In this document: in pieces, positions 22,632-31,252 of the stretch | Layout: every line of letters begins with the position of its first letter | Position numbering within the stretch: position 1 is the stretch's first letter | DNA from: DATCZB01 sp035513215 | GTDB lineage: Bacteria > Pseudomonadota > Gammaproteobacteria > Steroidobacterales > Rariloculaceae | NCBI GenBank assembly: GCA_035513215.1 | Contig: DATKCK010000086.1 | Location: 1 to 44,948 of the forward strand | DNA length: 44,948 nt | Direction: 5' to 3' | Notes under the pieces: generated by a model | What the model was told of the DNA's origin: nothing | The model's input: the letters and a program-made list of their open reading frames with translations, nothing else | The model's database searches: none | Translations under genes and position numbers: made by a program

Positions 22632-23864
22632 GCGCGGGCCCAGCCCCCACGAGACCGAGATGCCGATCGCAAAGTCGACGTCGTACGAATTGCCGGCGCC
22701 GTCGTCATCGATGATCTGGGACAGCCCGCCCATGTCCTCGACGAACGAGACCTGATACCGGCGCCGGCGATACTCGCAGGCCAGGCTGACGACGCCGTAA
22801 TCGTTGGCCCCGGCGATGGCGGCGCGCAGATTGTTGCCGCCCTCGAAGACGACCGAATCGGCAGCCCAGTAGCGTTCCCTGTCGTAGTGCGCGCTGCTCG
22901 TCATCTGGCTCAGCGCGAACGAACAGGGTGCACTGCCGTTGAAGGTTCCCCGGAACCTGAGACCGAAAGTCAGGGCGTATTGACTGCGGGTCTCGTCGTC
23001 GCCGTGACGCGGCGACTCGGGATTGACGACATGAACGTCGTGCCTGAAGCGCGCGATCTGAACGTGCCAGGTGCTCGAGACGTTCGGCGTGATCCTGCGG
23101 CTCCGAACGAAGTTGACCGAGAGCCCGAAGTCCGCGCCTCTGGCCAACGCCGTCCGGCCGGCCGCCGGATCGAGACCCCGCTCGAGCGGATAGGAAAGAT
23201 GCGCGCCGGCATTCAGCGTCATGCGCGCGGTTGCCGTCTGGCGAATGTCGAAATAGCGTGTCAGATCGACGCGCAAGGGCAGCGCGTAACGGTGTCCGGG
23301 CTCGAGCGTGAACCGGCGGCCGTCGAGGTCCGTCATCGTAAAGGTCTGGCGGCCGTCCGGCGCGTTGCTCCGCTGGGGCAGACTGTCTCTGTGCAGGATG
23401 TTCTCGTGAAACAGGCGCAGCCACCGGTCGCTCGCGAGCCGGTGCAGCGGCGACAGCCGCGGAATCTCGTTCATCTCGTACTCGCCGAGCGCGAAGCCGA
23501 GCTCGAACGCTCCGAGCACGGGCTGCGTGACATCGAGAGAAAAAAGATTGCCCGTGTGATCCGTCGTGTAATCGACCCGGCAGCTACCGTCCCTGCAAAC
23601 GAGCGCCCCGGGATTGAGATAGCTGTTCGATGCCGTGTAGGCGGCCCTGAATGTCCGCTCCGGGCCCGATCTCAGATTGACGGGAATATGCAGGCCGCGG
23701 TTCTTGCGGATTCCGCCTTCGTATACCGGCGACAGGAACACGGGCACCGGCGGATCGGGCGGCCCGGCGCGACTCTCGCCTTCGGTCGGCTGTGCCCCGG
23801 CGGCGCAAGCCAGGCCAAGGCTCGCGGTCAGAACGACGGCGAGCGGCCACGGGCGGGCGGCCAC
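22620..23864 (-). CDS. Outer-membrane beta-barrel protein, DUF3187-like (about 414 aa)
   Basis: No ATG is suitably placed. The GTG at 23864 is chosen because it leads straight into a signal peptide (VAARPWPLAVVLTASLGLAC, cleavage near AGAQ) just after the upstream VOC gene; a CTG overlapping that gene's stop is the alternative. The mature protein has many alternating amphipathic strands (ARMTLNAGAHLSYPL, FGLSVNFVRS, YALTFGLRFRGTF, YQVSFVEDMGG) and ends FAIGISVSWGLGPRSKE. Segments such as LHIPVNLRSG, FHENILHRDSLPQR and FTMTDLDGRRFTLEPG recall DUF3187 porin-like proteins, but that assignment is from memory of the pattern. Cys pairs (ALVCRDGSCRV) lie in a predicted loop. Function unknown. Confidence 0.6.
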   Translation of the reverse strand: MAARPWPLAVVLTASLGLACAAGAQPTEGESRAGPPDPPVPVFLSPVYEGGIRKNRGLHIPVNLRSGPERTFRAAYTASNSYLNPGALVCRDGSCRVDYTTDHTGNLFSLDVTQPVLGAFELGFALGEYEMNEIPRLSPLHRLASDRWLRLFHENILHRDSLPQRSNAPDGRQTFTMTDLDGRRFTLEPGHRYALPLRVDLTRYFDIRQTATARMTLNAGAHLSYPLERGLDPAAGRTALARGADFGLSVNFVRSRRITPNVSSTWHVQIARFRHDVHVVNPESPRHGDDETRSQYALTFGLRFRGTFNGSAPCSFALSQMTSSAHYDRERYWAADSVVFEGGNNLRAAIAGANDYGVVSLACEYRRRRYQVSFVEDMGGLSQIIDDDGAGNSYDVDFAIGISVSWGLGPRSKE

Positions 23865-23881
23865 AGGAGGGCGGCCGATGT

Positions 23882-24739
23882 TCAGCGGACCGCGTCGAGG
23901 CCTTCGGTCAGCTCGATGTAGGTGCCCCACGGATCCGTGACGAACGCAATCGCGAGGCCGAGGGCCTCGACCTCCCGGTACGGCACATCGAGCGCGATCC
24001 CCTTCGCCTCGAGCTCCCGCGTGAACGCCTCGAGATCCTCGACCTCGAACCCGATGTGATCGAGCACGCCGCCCGGCGTGCCGGTCATGCCGGGCGCATT
24101 CGCCGTGAAGCTCAAGCCCAGGCCCGGCAGGTCGGCGCCGATGATTCCGTTGACGCTGCCCGGACGCTCGACGGCGCCGAAAACGTCGACGTACCACGCC
24201 CGCATGGCCTCGGCATCCTCGCCGAAGAAGTGAATGTGATGGCTTGCGATTGGCTCGGCCTGGGCCGGCATCTCGAGCACCTCGACCTTGACGCCTTCGG
24301 GACCTCGAGCGTAGGCAATCCCCGTGACGGGACCGTCGCCGGGTATCACGCCGATGTCGTCGACGACCTCGACACCTTCGGGTGCCTCCGACTCCGTGAT
24401 CATCTCGAATCCGGCATTGAGAATTCGATCGACCGTCGCACGCAAGTCCCTGACCGAGAACGCGACGTGATTGACCGTGCTGCCGATCATTCCGCCCGTC
24501 GGCGCCTGCTCGCGCATGAATATCAGCGCGTTCGGAAACTTCACGATCGGAACATTGCCGCCGAAGGTCGTGGCCTCGCCGCCGAGCGTGTCGACCCAGA
24601 ACCGCGTGTGCTCGTCGATGTCGCCGGCGTTGAAATGGTGATGCCCGTTAGTCACCGGGCCCGTTGCAATCAGTTGTGCGAGCGATAGTTGCGGCACGAT
24701 CGCCACGCTCAATGCGATCGCGCAGATTGATCTTTTCAT
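23882..24739 (-). CDS. Exported double-VOC (glyoxalase-like) family protein (285 aa)
   Basis: The ATG at 24739 starts a signal peptide (MKRSICAIALSVAIVPQLSL, then AQ). Two vicinal-oxygen-chelate modules follow: residues about 30-152 (NGHHHFNAGDIDEHTRFWVD, ALIFMREQAP, VNHVAFSVRDL, YARGPEGVKVEVLE) and about 163-282 (ASHHIHFFGEDAEAMRAWYV, LSFTANAPG, LDHIGFEVEDLEAF, FVTDPWGTYIELTEG). Each module keeps the His and Glu positions that normally bind the metal. VOC enzymes include dioxygenases and glyoxalases; export is unusual. It is followed by the beta-barrel gene and is divergent from the NHL-propeller gene at 24892, with palindromic repeats in the spacer. Confidence 0.82.
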   Translation of the reverse strand: MKRSICAIALSVAIVPQLSLAQLIATGPVTNGHHHFNAGDIDEHTRFWVDTLGGEATTFGGNVPIVKFPNALIFMREQAPTGGMIGSTVNHVAFSVRDLRATVDRILNAGFEMITESEAPEGVEVVDDIGVIPGDGPVTGIAYARGPEGVKVEVLEMPAQAEPIASHHIHFFGEDAEAMRAWYVDVFGAVERPGSVNGIIGADLPGLGLSFTANAPGMTGTPGGVLDHIGFEVEDLEAFTRELEAKGIALDVPYREVEALGLAIAFVTDPWGTYIELTEGLDAVR

Positions 24740-24786
24740 GGCGATCACTATTGTTCCCTCGTGCTGACGTGTCAAGATTGCAGGGC

Positions 24787-24870
24787 GCGATCGGGTCAGA
24801 CCCCCCCTGGGGTCTGACCCTGGCCTACTCGCGATCGGGTCAGACCCCCTTGGGGTCTGACCCCTGGCCT
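24787..24870. repeat. Two tandem copies of the GGGTCAGACCCC palindrome
   Basis: Units begin at 24787 and 24831 (period 44 bases). Each has GCGATCGGGTCAGACCCC, a loop of a few bases, then GGGGTCTGACCC and TGGCCT. They fill the spacer between the divergent VOC and NHL-propeller genes, ending 21 bases before the ATG at 24892. The core is the same as in the elements near 17520 and 42360. Effects on either promoter are possible but not shown. Confidence 0.85.
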
Positions 24871-24891
24871 CGACACTTCGGAGATAGCGCG

Positions 24892-26010
24892 ATGACAAGA
24901 ACCATAAGAATCAGTGCCGCAGTCCTCACGCTTGCAGCAGGCATTCCAACCTCGCCGGCGCTCGCTCAATCGCAGGCCGGCCCGCCGACCTTCGAGGTCG
25001 ATACCGGCTGGCCGACCGTTCCCGACGACTGGGTGCTCGGCGAAGTGACGTCGATCGCCGTCGACGGCGACGATCATGTCTGGGTGCTGCATCGGCCGCG
25101 ATCGATACCGGAAGCCGAGCGCGAGCGGGCCGCGCCGCCCGTGCTCGAGTTCGACCAGCAGGGCGCATTGCTTCGGAGCTGGGGCGGCCCCGGCGACGGC
25201 TACGACTGGCCGGAGCGCGAGCACGGCATCTGGGTCGATGCGGAAGGCTTTGTCTGGATCAGCGGCAATGGCGGGTGGCCGCGACCGACGCCCGGAACCA
25301 CGAACGACGATTTCGTGCTCAAGTTCACCCCGGACGGCGAGCTCGTGCTCCAGATCGGCGCGGCCGGCGCGAGCCAGGGCAACGCCGACCGGTCGAACGT
25401 CCATCAGCCCGCCGATCAGTTCGTCGACGTAGCCGCCGGCGAGCTCTATGTGGCCGACGGCTACGGGAATCAGCGCGTCGTCGTCTTCGACGCCGACACG
25501 GGCGCATTCAAGCGCTTGTGGGGCGCATTCGGCAATGCGCCGCCGGCCGAGGCACCGGCTGCTCCCGGGCCAGGTGCGGGACCGCCGGGCGGGCAGGCCG
25601 CGACCGGCCCTGCCGAGGCTCCGGCATTCGGCCTCGTCCATGCCGTCAAGGTCTCGAACGACGGCATCGTCTACGTGGCCGACCGCGGCAATCAGCGCAT
25701 CCAGTGGTTCACCACGGCCGGCGAGTACATCTCGCAGCTCGTCATCGACGGCGAATCGCCGCCGGCACCGGCGGGATTCGCCTTCTCGCCCGATGCCGGG
25801 CAGCGTTATCTCTACGTCGTCGAGTCGGCCAACGCTCGGGTCCTGATCTTCGAGCGCGAATCGATGACGATCCTCGGCCAGTTCGGCATGCGCTCGACCG
25901 AGCCCGGCGGCATGGATATCGCGCACCATATCGCCGTCGACTCGAAGGGCAATCTCTACACGGCCGAGATCGTCAACAACCGGCGCGCGCAGAGATTCCT
26001 CGCACGTTAA
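24892..26010 (+). CDS. Exported NHL-repeat beta-propeller protein (372 aa)
   Basis: The ATG at 24892 with GGAG about 9 bases upstream gives a signal peptide ending ALAQ (residue 25). NHL-type repeats follow: VTSIAVDGDDHVWVL, EHGIWVDAEGFVWIS, FVDVAAGELYVADGYGNQRV, VHAVKVSNDGIVYVADRGNQ and HIAVDSKGNLYTAEIVNNRR, each with the NQR/NNR blade signature. A Pro/Ala/Gly-rich insert (residues about 218-245) lies between blades. The repeat count suits a six-bladed propeller. Peptidyl-glycine-lyase and SMP-30-like relatives share this fold, but no catalytic set is identified. Its TAA shares three bases with the TAA of the convergent MFS gene (26007-26010 is TTAA). Confidence 0.82.
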   Translation: MTRTIRISAAVLTLAAGIPTSPALAQSQAGPPTFEVDTGWPTVPDDWVLGEVTSIAVDGDDHVWVLHRPRSIPEAERERAAPPVLEFDQQGALLRSWGGPGDGYDWPEREHGIWVDAEGFVWISGNGGWPRPTPGTTNDDFVLKFTPDGELVLQIGAAGASQGNADRSNVHQPADQFVDVAAGELYVADGYGNQRVVVFDADTGAFKRLWGAFGNAPPAEAPAAPGPGAGPPGGQAATGPAEAPAFGLVHAVKVSNDGIVYVADRGNQRIQWFTTAGEYISQLVIDGESPPAPAGFAFSPDAGQRYLYVVESANARVLIFERESMTILGQFGMRSTEPGGMDIAHHIAVDSKGNLYTAEIVNNRRAQRFLAR

Positions 26011-27329
26011 CGCTGCGTATCGGTCGCCGCCCCATCGTCGATCGCAGGCGTTGCCGTGCCGTCACCGGCTGCGCGCTCGTCGTCGGCCGCGAGCTCACCC
26101 TCGCCCGCCGCGGGCTCTCCCTCGCCCGCCGCGAGCTCTGCGATCGCCTGAGTCGTTCGCGGCAGCATCGCCGCTCTCTCCTCGTGCGGCGGCCGTTCGA
26201 CGGCGAGGTAGCGCCAGGCCGTCCAGCCCGCGGTCCCGAGCAGGCAGACGGCAGCGAAGAAGAAGAACACGCCGGGACCGAAAGGCGCGACCAGCGGCGC
26301 GACGATGATCGGTCCGACGATCGATCCGGCGCTGTGCGCCAGCAGGATTCCGCTCGCGACCTCGACCAGCGTCAGCTCCGGCCGATCGACGGCATGGGCG
26401 ATGCAGAGCGCGTACATCGGCATGACGGCGGCGCCGAGCAGGAAAAAGCTCAGATAAAGCGCCGCAGGGCTGCTGTCGACGAACAGAAACGCGAGCGCGC
26501 AGACGGCGGCGCCGATCAGGCCCAGCGCGCCGATGACGAGGCGCCGGTCCGTCGAGTCGGAGAATCGCCCGACCGGGAGCTGCGCCACCGCGCCGCCGAC
26601 GACGCCCAGGCTCATCAGAATGGCGATGTTCTCCGAACCGAGCCCATAACCTCGCGCGACGACGGGACCGAGCGTCCAGAATGCGCCGACGACCATCCCG
26701 GCCAGCACCGCGCAGACGACGGCGACGCGCGAGGCCCTGAGCAACGTCCGCGGCGTGAATCGGACCGGCGGAATCGGGCTCGGTGACGCGATGCGGGTCA
26801 AGCCGACCGGCACGATGGCGATCGAGATCATGATCGCGGCAACGATGAAGAGGTCGAGCTCGCCCGGGTCCTTGGCTGCGACGAGAAGCTGGCCTATCGC
26901 CATGCCGGTCAGCGTCACCAGAAGGTAGATCGACAGGACACGGCCGCGCTGCTCCCGCGGGCTGACCTCGGTCAGCCAGCTCTCGATCACCATATAGAGC
27001 CCGGCGAGCGCGACGCCGGAGGCGAAGCGCACGATGAGCCACCCGATCAGCTCCACGAACAGCGCCGCCGTCAGCAGCGCGACCGTCGCAATCGCCGCCA
27101 TGACCATGAACGACCGGATATGGCCGACCGCCGAGATCGTGCCCGGCAGCACGACACAACCCGTCATGAAGCCAATGAAATAGAACGATCCGGTCCAGGC
27201 GATGGCGGATGTCGACCAGCCAGCCTCGAGCGCATGCAGCGGCAGCAGCGTGAGCTGCAGGCCGTGACCGATGAGCAGCACGCCGACCGCGACGAGCAGC
27301 GTGGTAATGCGTGCCAGTGTTCCTGCCAT
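26007..27329 (-). CDS. MFS transporter with long low-complexity C-terminal tail (440 aa)
   Basis: About 12 hydrophobic helices span residues 8-385. The MFS loop 2-3 region and a conserved helix-4 element (FASGVALAGLYMVIESWLTE, then SPREQRGRVLSIYLL) match the YcaD-like/major-facilitator group. PVGRFSDSTDRRLVIGALGL is the second-half counterpart of the MFS signature. The last 55 residues are cytoplasmic and repetitive (AAGEGEPAAGEGELAADDE and so on), encoded by duplicated GC-rich DNA. No substrate can be assigned. It is downstream of, and in the same direction as, the BCCT gene, with a 67-base gap, so it may be read through from the betaine operon. Confidence 0.88.
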   Translation of the reverse strand: MAGTLARITTLLVAVGVLLIGHGLQLTLLPLHALEAGWSTSAIAWTGSFYFIGFMTGCVVLPGTISAVGHIRSFMVMAAIATVALLTAALFVELIGWLIVRFASGVALAGLYMVIESWLTEVSPREQRGRVLSIYLLVTLTGMAIGQLLVAAKDPGELDLFIVAAIMISIAIVPVGLTRIASPSPIPPVRFTPRTLLRASRVAVVCAVLAGMVVGAFWTLGPVVARGYGLGSENIAILMSLGVVGGAVAQLPVGRFSDSTDRRLVIGALGLIGAAVCALAFLFVDSSPAALYLSFFLLGAAVMPMYALCIAHAVDRPELTLVEVASGILLAHSAGSIVGPIIVAPLVAPFGPGVFFFFAAVCLLGTAGWTAWRYLAVERPPHEERAAMLPRTTQAIAELAAGEGEPAAGEGELAADDERAAGDGTATPAIDDGAATDTQR

Positions 27330-27396
27330 CGGACTCGAACGAAAGAGCTGGCAGCCAAGTAGAGCATCCGCCGGCCCGTTCGGGCAACCCGCCTGC

Positions 27397-28962
27397 TCAA
27401 GCCGCTTCGGAAGCGAGCGCGCGATGCAGGCAGTAGATCATCACGACGATCAGTAGCGCGAACGGCAGTCCCGCCGAGATCGCCGCCGTCTGCAAGGCCG
27501 TCAGGCCGCCGGCGCCGCCGCCGAGGAGCAACACGGCCGCGACCACGCCTTCGAGGACGGCCCAGAAAACGCGCTGCACGACGGGAGGCCGCGGATTGCC
27601 TCCGGCCGTGATGATATCGATGACCAGAGAGCCTGAATCGGACGAGGTCACGAAGAACGTGATGATCGCGATCGTCGCAAGCAGACCGATCGCGCTCGGA
27701 ACGAGCGCCGGCAGGTCAACGCCCGTCGCCGATGGCAGCAGGTCGATGAAGACGAAGAGCGCCCTTGCCAGATCCTGCTGCACGGCGTCCATCAGGCCGC
27801 CCGGTCCGACGAGCTCGATGTACATGGCTGCATCACCGAATATCGAGAGCCAGACAAACGTCAGAAGCGTGGCCGTGAGCAAGGCGGCACCGATGAACTC
27901 GCGGATCGTCCTGCCCTTCGAGATGCGGGCGATGAACATCCCGACGAACGGCGACCAGGCGATCCACCAGCCCCAGTAGAAGACGGTCCAGCCGTTCTGC
28001 CAGCTACCGAGCGTGTAGGTCTCGTTCCAGAACGACAGCGCCATCAGGTCGTTCAGATAGAGTCCGAGGTTCTCGACGAAGCCGTTCAGCACGAACAAGG
28101 TCGGCCCGACCAGCAAAACGAAGAGCAGAAGTATGCCGGCGATCCACATGTTAGCGGCCGACAATCGCTTGATCCCCTTGTCGAGACCGAGGACGACCGA
28201 GATCGTCGCAAGCCCCGTGATGCCGGCAATCAGCGCGACTTGCGTCGCGCTGCCGACTGGCGCCCCGAAGAGGTGATTCAGGCCGGCGTTGATCTGCTGC
28301 GCTCCGAGCCCGAGCGACGTCGCAACGCCGAACAGTGTCGCGATGCTCGCGAGCGTATCGACGACGTGGCCCGGCCAGCCGTAGATTCGGTCGCCGAGCA
28401 GCGGCGAGAACACGCTGCGGACGCTGAGCGGCAGACCCTTGCTGAAAGCGAAGTAGGCAAAGCACAGGCCTGTCAGCGCGTAGATTCCCCAGGCGTGCAG
28501 ACCCCAATGCAGGAATGTCGTCGCAATGGCGTCCTCGTAGGCGGCCTGGGTCCCGGGCTCGGCGCCGTGCGGCGGCTCGAACAGGTGATACATCGGCTCG
28601 GCAACGCTGTAGAACATGAGGCCGATCCCCATGCCGGCCGAGAACAGCATCGCAAGCCACGCCGCGCGGCTGAACTCGGGCTTGGCATCGGGCCCTCCGA
28701 TCCGTATGCGCCCGTAGCCGGACACGAGGAGGAACAGCAGATAGCCGAGAATCAAATTGACGACGAGGACGAAGAGCCATCCTGTCTGATTGGCGATCCA
28801 TGCCTGAACCCCGTCGACCGATGTCTGGACCTCGGCGAGAAAGACCAGGCTCAGCACGACGAAGAGCGCGATCAGCGTCGAGCTCGCGATGAAGACCGGA
28901 GGATTGAGGTCGAACAGGACGCTGCCGTCGGCCCTACGGTAGATCCAGTTCCTGGTTTTCAC
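27397..28962 (-). CDS. BCCT-family betaine/carnitine/choline-type transporter (about 521 aa)
   Basis: Twelve predicted helices with the BCCT signature: FYWGWWIAWSPFVGMFIARI followed by SKGRTIREF, plus FSAGMGIGLMFYSVAEPMYH and FFVTSSDSGSLVIDIITAGG. Family members take up or exchange quaternary ammonium solutes, often coupled to Na+. Two GTG starts are possible: 28962, which overlaps the methyltransferase stop by 4 bases (GTGA) and is preferred, or 28989, inside that gene. Neither has a clear SD, consistent with coupling. Being last in the synthesis operon, it probably recovers betaine or imports a precursor such as glycine betaine or sarcosine; that is inference. Confidence 0.93.
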   Translation of the reverse strand: MKTRNWIYRRADGSVLFDLNPPVFIASSTLIALFVVLSLVFLAEVQTSVDGVQAWIANQTGWLFVLVVNLILGYLLFLLVSGYGRIRIGGPDAKPEFSRAAWLAMLFSAGMGIGLMFYSVAEPMYHLFEPPHGAEPGTQAAYEDAIATTFLHWGLHAWGIYALTGLCFAYFAFSKGLPLSVRSVFSPLLGDRIYGWPGHVVDTLASIATLFGVATSLGLGAQQINAGLNHLFGAPVGSATQVALIAGITGLATISVVLGLDKGIKRLSAANMWIAGILLLFVLLVGPTLFVLNGFVENLGLYLNDLMALSFWNETYTLGSWQNGWTVFYWGWWIAWSPFVGMFIARISKGRTIREFIGAALLTATLLTFVWLSIFGDAAMYIELVGPGGLMDAVQQDLARALFVFIDLLPSATGVDLPALVPSAIGLLATIAIITFFVTSSDSGSLVIDIITAGGNPRPPVVQRVFWAVLEGVVAAVLLLGGGAGGLTALQTAAISAGLPFALLIVVMIYCLHRALASEAA

Positions 28963-29792
28963 TTGCGGAAGTGGAGAATCCCCCAGCACAGGAAACCGCG
29001 GTCACCGGCATCGATCCAGTGTCCGAGCCCCGCGATCATCCGGTCGATGTAGCTGTCCGAAACGGACTCGACGAGCTCCTCGCGCCGAGCGGCCAGCTCC
29101 TGCCGCACGCGCGTGTAGTGCTCGACGAGCTGATCCGTCAGATCCGTGAAGCCGACCTCACGCCAGCCGTGCCGCTTGGCCTCGCGCCGGTAGAAGCCGG
29201 GCGATGCCAGCGAATCGAGGTGCAGGCGGTCGAGCACGGGCTTCAGGGAGCCTTCCGGGCAGTCATCGGCCTGCATCGGGTCGGTGAATATGAAGTCGCC
29301 GCCCGGCTTGAGCAGCCGGTCGACCTCGTCGATCACCCGCGGCCGGTCGCCGCTGTGGAGAAACGAATCCTGCGACCATACGACGTCGAAGCTCGAGTCG
29401 GGCAACGGCACTTCCTCGAAGCTCGCGTCGTGAACGTCGATTCGATCGTCGAGCCCGGCCTCCCGATTCATGACTCGATTGCGTTCGTTCTGAACCTCGC
29501 TCAGATTCACGCAACTGACGTCGCACGAATGGCGTCGTACGAGCCAGCGCGCCGACCCGCCGTAACCGGCCCCGAGGTCCACGACCTTCGCGCCGGCCAG
29601 GGAGTCGCCGACGCGGTCCGCCATCTCCGCGACGGTGCGTTCCGAAGCAGTGGAGATCGGCTCGTCGTCCTCCCGGTAGAGGCCGATATGGATGTCTTCG
29701 CCGCCCCAGACCCTATAGTAGAAGTTATCGGCATCACCGCTGTTGTAGTAATCGCGGGCGACGTCGACGACTTCGGAATAGCTCGTGCTCAT
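28959..29792 (-). CDS. sdmt: Sarcosine/dimethylglycine N-methyltransferase (277 aa)
   Basis: Transfers methyl groups from S-adenosylmethionine to sarcosine and dimethylglycine, giving glycine betaine, an osmolyte; cytoplasmic. The protein opens with the family's VVDVARDYYNSGDADNFYYR and WGGEDIHIGLYREDDEPI, and has SAM motif I at residues 70-80 (VVDLGAGYGGSARWL). FDVVWSQDSFLHSGDRPRVI, LKPGGDFIFTDPMQADDCPE and FLCWGILHFRK are also typical of SDMT. Length about 277 is normal. It follows the glycine/sarcosine methyltransferase by 12 bases, the order found in halophilic producers. Some halophiles have a fused protein; here the two are separate. Confidence 0.95.
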   Translation of the reverse strand: MSTSYSEVVDVARDYYNSGDADNFYYRVWGGEDIHIGLYREDDEPISTASERTVAEMADRVGDSLAGAKVVDLGAGYGGSARWLVRRHSCDVSCVNLSEVQNERNRVMNREAGLDDRIDVHDASFEEVPLPDSSFDVVWSQDSFLHSGDRPRVIDEVDRLLKPGGDFIFTDPMQADDCPEGSLKPVLDRLHLDSLASPGFYRREAKRHGWREVGFTDLTDQLVEHYTRVRQELAARREELVESVSDSYIDRMIAGLGHWIDAGDRGFLCWGILHFRK

Positions 29793-29804
29793 CGTCGTCG
29801 GCTC

Positions 29805-30608
29805 TTACTCTTCCACATAGGCCTTCTCGGCGACGTGCACGAAGAAATCGGGCTCGGCCTCGCGATAGGTTTCCTTGAAGTCGCCATAAGTCGTAACACG
29901 CTGGAATCCGACCTCTTTCATCAACTTATGCATGTAGGCCTTGCGGAGCGGGTACATGTTCAGGTGATAGGTATCGCCGCCGTTGAAACTGTAGCGGAAC
30001 CTGGCCAGCGTATCGTCGATGTGCTCGGGCTCGACCGAGACGCTTTCCCCGCAGTAGTAGTACTTGTGCGACGGCTCGATCTCCTTGTCAAGCAGCGCGT
30101 CGTAGTTGCGCTGGTCGAGGATCAATATCCCTTCGTGGCGGAGCGTCGCGTAGTACTCGGCCAGCGACTTTCTCCTGTCGTTCTCGTTGTGCAGATGAGT
30201 GAACGAGTTGCCGAGACAGATCACCGCGTCGTAGAGATCGTGAACGTCGCGGTTGAGCCAGCGCCAGTCGGCCTGGATCGTTCTCAGGATATGACCGCGC
30301 TTGCGCGCATTCTCGAACGCCTTGGCGAGCATGGTCGGACTGCCGTCGACGCTCGTCACCTGGAAACCGGCCTCGAGCAGGCGCACGGAATGAAAGCCCG
30401 TGCCGGTGGCGACGTCGAGCACTTTCTTGGCGCCGTGCTCGCGCAGGATATCGATGAAGAACTCGCCTTCCGTTTCGGCCCGGCCGTCCCAATCGATCAG
30501 CTCGTCCCACTTGTCGACGAACTCGCCGGCGTACTCGGCCTGGTAGTGGTCGGACTCGCGAACACTGAGAGGATCGTCGCCGTACTGCTGTAAACGGAGA
30601 TTATTCAT
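29805..30608 (-). CDS. gsmt: Glycine/sarcosine N-methyltransferase (267 aa)
   Basis: Catalyses the first two SAM-dependent methylations, glycine to sarcosine to dimethylglycine. Diagnostic segments are YQAEYAGEFVDKWDELIDWD, motif I VLDVATGTGFHSVRLLEAGF (residues 63-82), AVICLGNSFTHLHNENDRRK, GILILDQRNYDALLD and HKYYYCGESVSVEPEHID. Length is typical. It is the first biosynthetic gene after the MarR-type regulator. A terminator-like hairpin and T-run lie in the 58-base gap between them, so transcription into this gene may be attenuated or may start from an internal promoter that I could not identify. With sdmt it makes betaine de novo without choline. Confidence 0.95.
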   Translation of the reverse strand: MNNLRLQQYGDDPLSVRESDHYQAEYAGEFVDKWDELIDWDGRAETEGEFFIDILREHGAKKVLDVATGTGFHSVRLLEAGFQVTSVDGSPTMLAKAFENARKRGHILRTIQADWRWLNRDVHDLYDAVICLGNSFTHLHNENDRRKSLAEYYATLRHEGILILDQRNYDALLDKEIEPSHKYYYCGESVSVEPEHIDDTLARFRYSFNGGDTYHLNMYPLRKAYMHKLMKEVGFQRVTTYGDFKETYREAEPDFFVHVAEKAYVEE

Positions 30609-30631
30609 AGGATTGACCTGTCTGCTTTCTG

Positions 30632-30662
30632 AAAAAAGACTCTCGACGCCCGGTGCGTCGAG
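30632..30662 (-). terminator. Intrinsic terminator or attenuator between the regulator and gsmt
   Basis: On the minus strand CTCGACGC, loop ACCGG, GCGTCGAG form a perfect 8-bp stem (30662-30642). AGTC and a run of six T (30637-30632) follow. The 4-base gap before the T-run makes it less than ideal. It lies downstream of the MarR-type gene and 23 bases before the gsmt ATG. Confidence 0.6.
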
Positions 30663-30666
30663 CTTG

Positions 30667-31191
30667 CTATCGGCTGGAACCGGGGCCCGAAGTCACCGAA
30701 TCCCCGGGTATCAGTATCGGCGCGGCATCGAGATCGTCCGCGGACATCATCGAAACGAGCCTTTTTAGTGTCTGGTTGATTTGACCCTGCTGCGCCGTCG
30801 GCAGCGCCCGATACTTGAACAGGAAGCTGTCGTGCATGATCGGCGGCGCATCGTTGACGGCGCGATGCCCTTCGGGCGTCAGATCGACGAGGACCCGGCG
30901 CTTGTCGTCGAGCTGACGTTCGCGCGAAATCAGCCCGCGCGACTCGAGGCGGTCGAGGATGCCGCAAACGGTCGGGGCGCTTAAGTTGACCGCGGCAGCG
31001 AGATGCCCCGATTGCATCGGGCCTGCGGCCGCGAGCTGCCGCAGGCAAATGAGCTGCGGGCCGCTGAGACCGGTCTCGTTGACGAGCTTCCGGCTATAGA
31101 GGTCGACGGCACGGATCACGCGCCGGAGGTTCTTCAGTACTTCTTCCTCGGCAGCGGACATAGACGACTGCGCCAAGGGCTGCGTGTTCAT
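30667..31191 (-). CDS. MarR-family regulator, EctR-like (174 aa)
   Basis: A winged-helix MarR protein: LKNLRRVIRAVDLYSRKLVN (dimer helix), GLSGPQLICLRQLAAAGPMQ, recognition helix region SGHLAAAVNLSAPTVCGILD, then RLESRGLISRERQLDDKRRV and DLTPEGHRAV (wing and C-terminal helix). EctR-type repressors control ectoine genes and, in some halophiles, betaine genes; position at the head of this operon supports that role. The upstream spacer has two operator-like inverted repeats overlapping a predicted -10 box, which suggests autorepression. A second ATG at codon 11 (MSAAEEEVLKN) is a possible start; neither has a clear SD. Confidence 0.88.
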   Translation of the reverse strand: MNTQPLAQSSMSAAEEEVLKNLRRVIRAVDLYSRKLVNETGLSGPQLICLRQLAAAGPMQSGHLAAAVNLSAPTVCGILDRLESRGLISRERQLDDKRRVLVDLTPEGHRAVNDAPPIMHDSFLFKYRALPTAQQGQINQTLKRLVSMMSADDLDAAPILIPGDSVTSGPGSSR

Positions 31192-31205
31192 TTCTGCACA
31201 ATTAA

Positions 31206-31232
31206 TTAGTGTACTAAATATTAGTATACTGA
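31206..31232. promoter_or_regulatory. Two tandem EctR/MarR-like operator half-palindromes
   Basis: TTAGT-GT-ACTAA (31206-31217) is a perfect 5+2+5 inverted repeat, and TTAGT-AT-ACTGA (31221-31232) is a near copy 15 bases away. The first resembles the pseudopalindrome I remember for EctR1 of a halotolerant methanotroph (half-sites around TTTAGT-GT-ACTA). This AT-rich stretch stands out from its GC-rich surroundings. It lies 15-41 bases upstream of the regulator's ATG. Confidence 0.6.
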
Positions 31233-31252
31233 CGATCGGCCGGCAACGACAA
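31223..31252 (-). promoter_or_regulatory. Predicted promoter of the regulator/betaine operon
   Basis: Minus strand TTGTCG (31252-31247) and TATACT (31228-31223) are 18 bases apart. The -10 box lies inside the second operator-like repeat, so a bound repressor would block RNA polymerase. Confidence 0.5.

Noticed and set aside
22620..24197. A long version of the beta-barrel gene starting at 24197
   Set aside because: The first 111 codons lie inside the VOC gene in another frame. A GTG at 23864 leads directly into a signal peptide and fits better.
24787..24870. Tandem palindromes as a short CRISPR array
   Set aside because: Only two units, no unique spacers of constant length, and the same core occurs singly at other sites; no cas genes.
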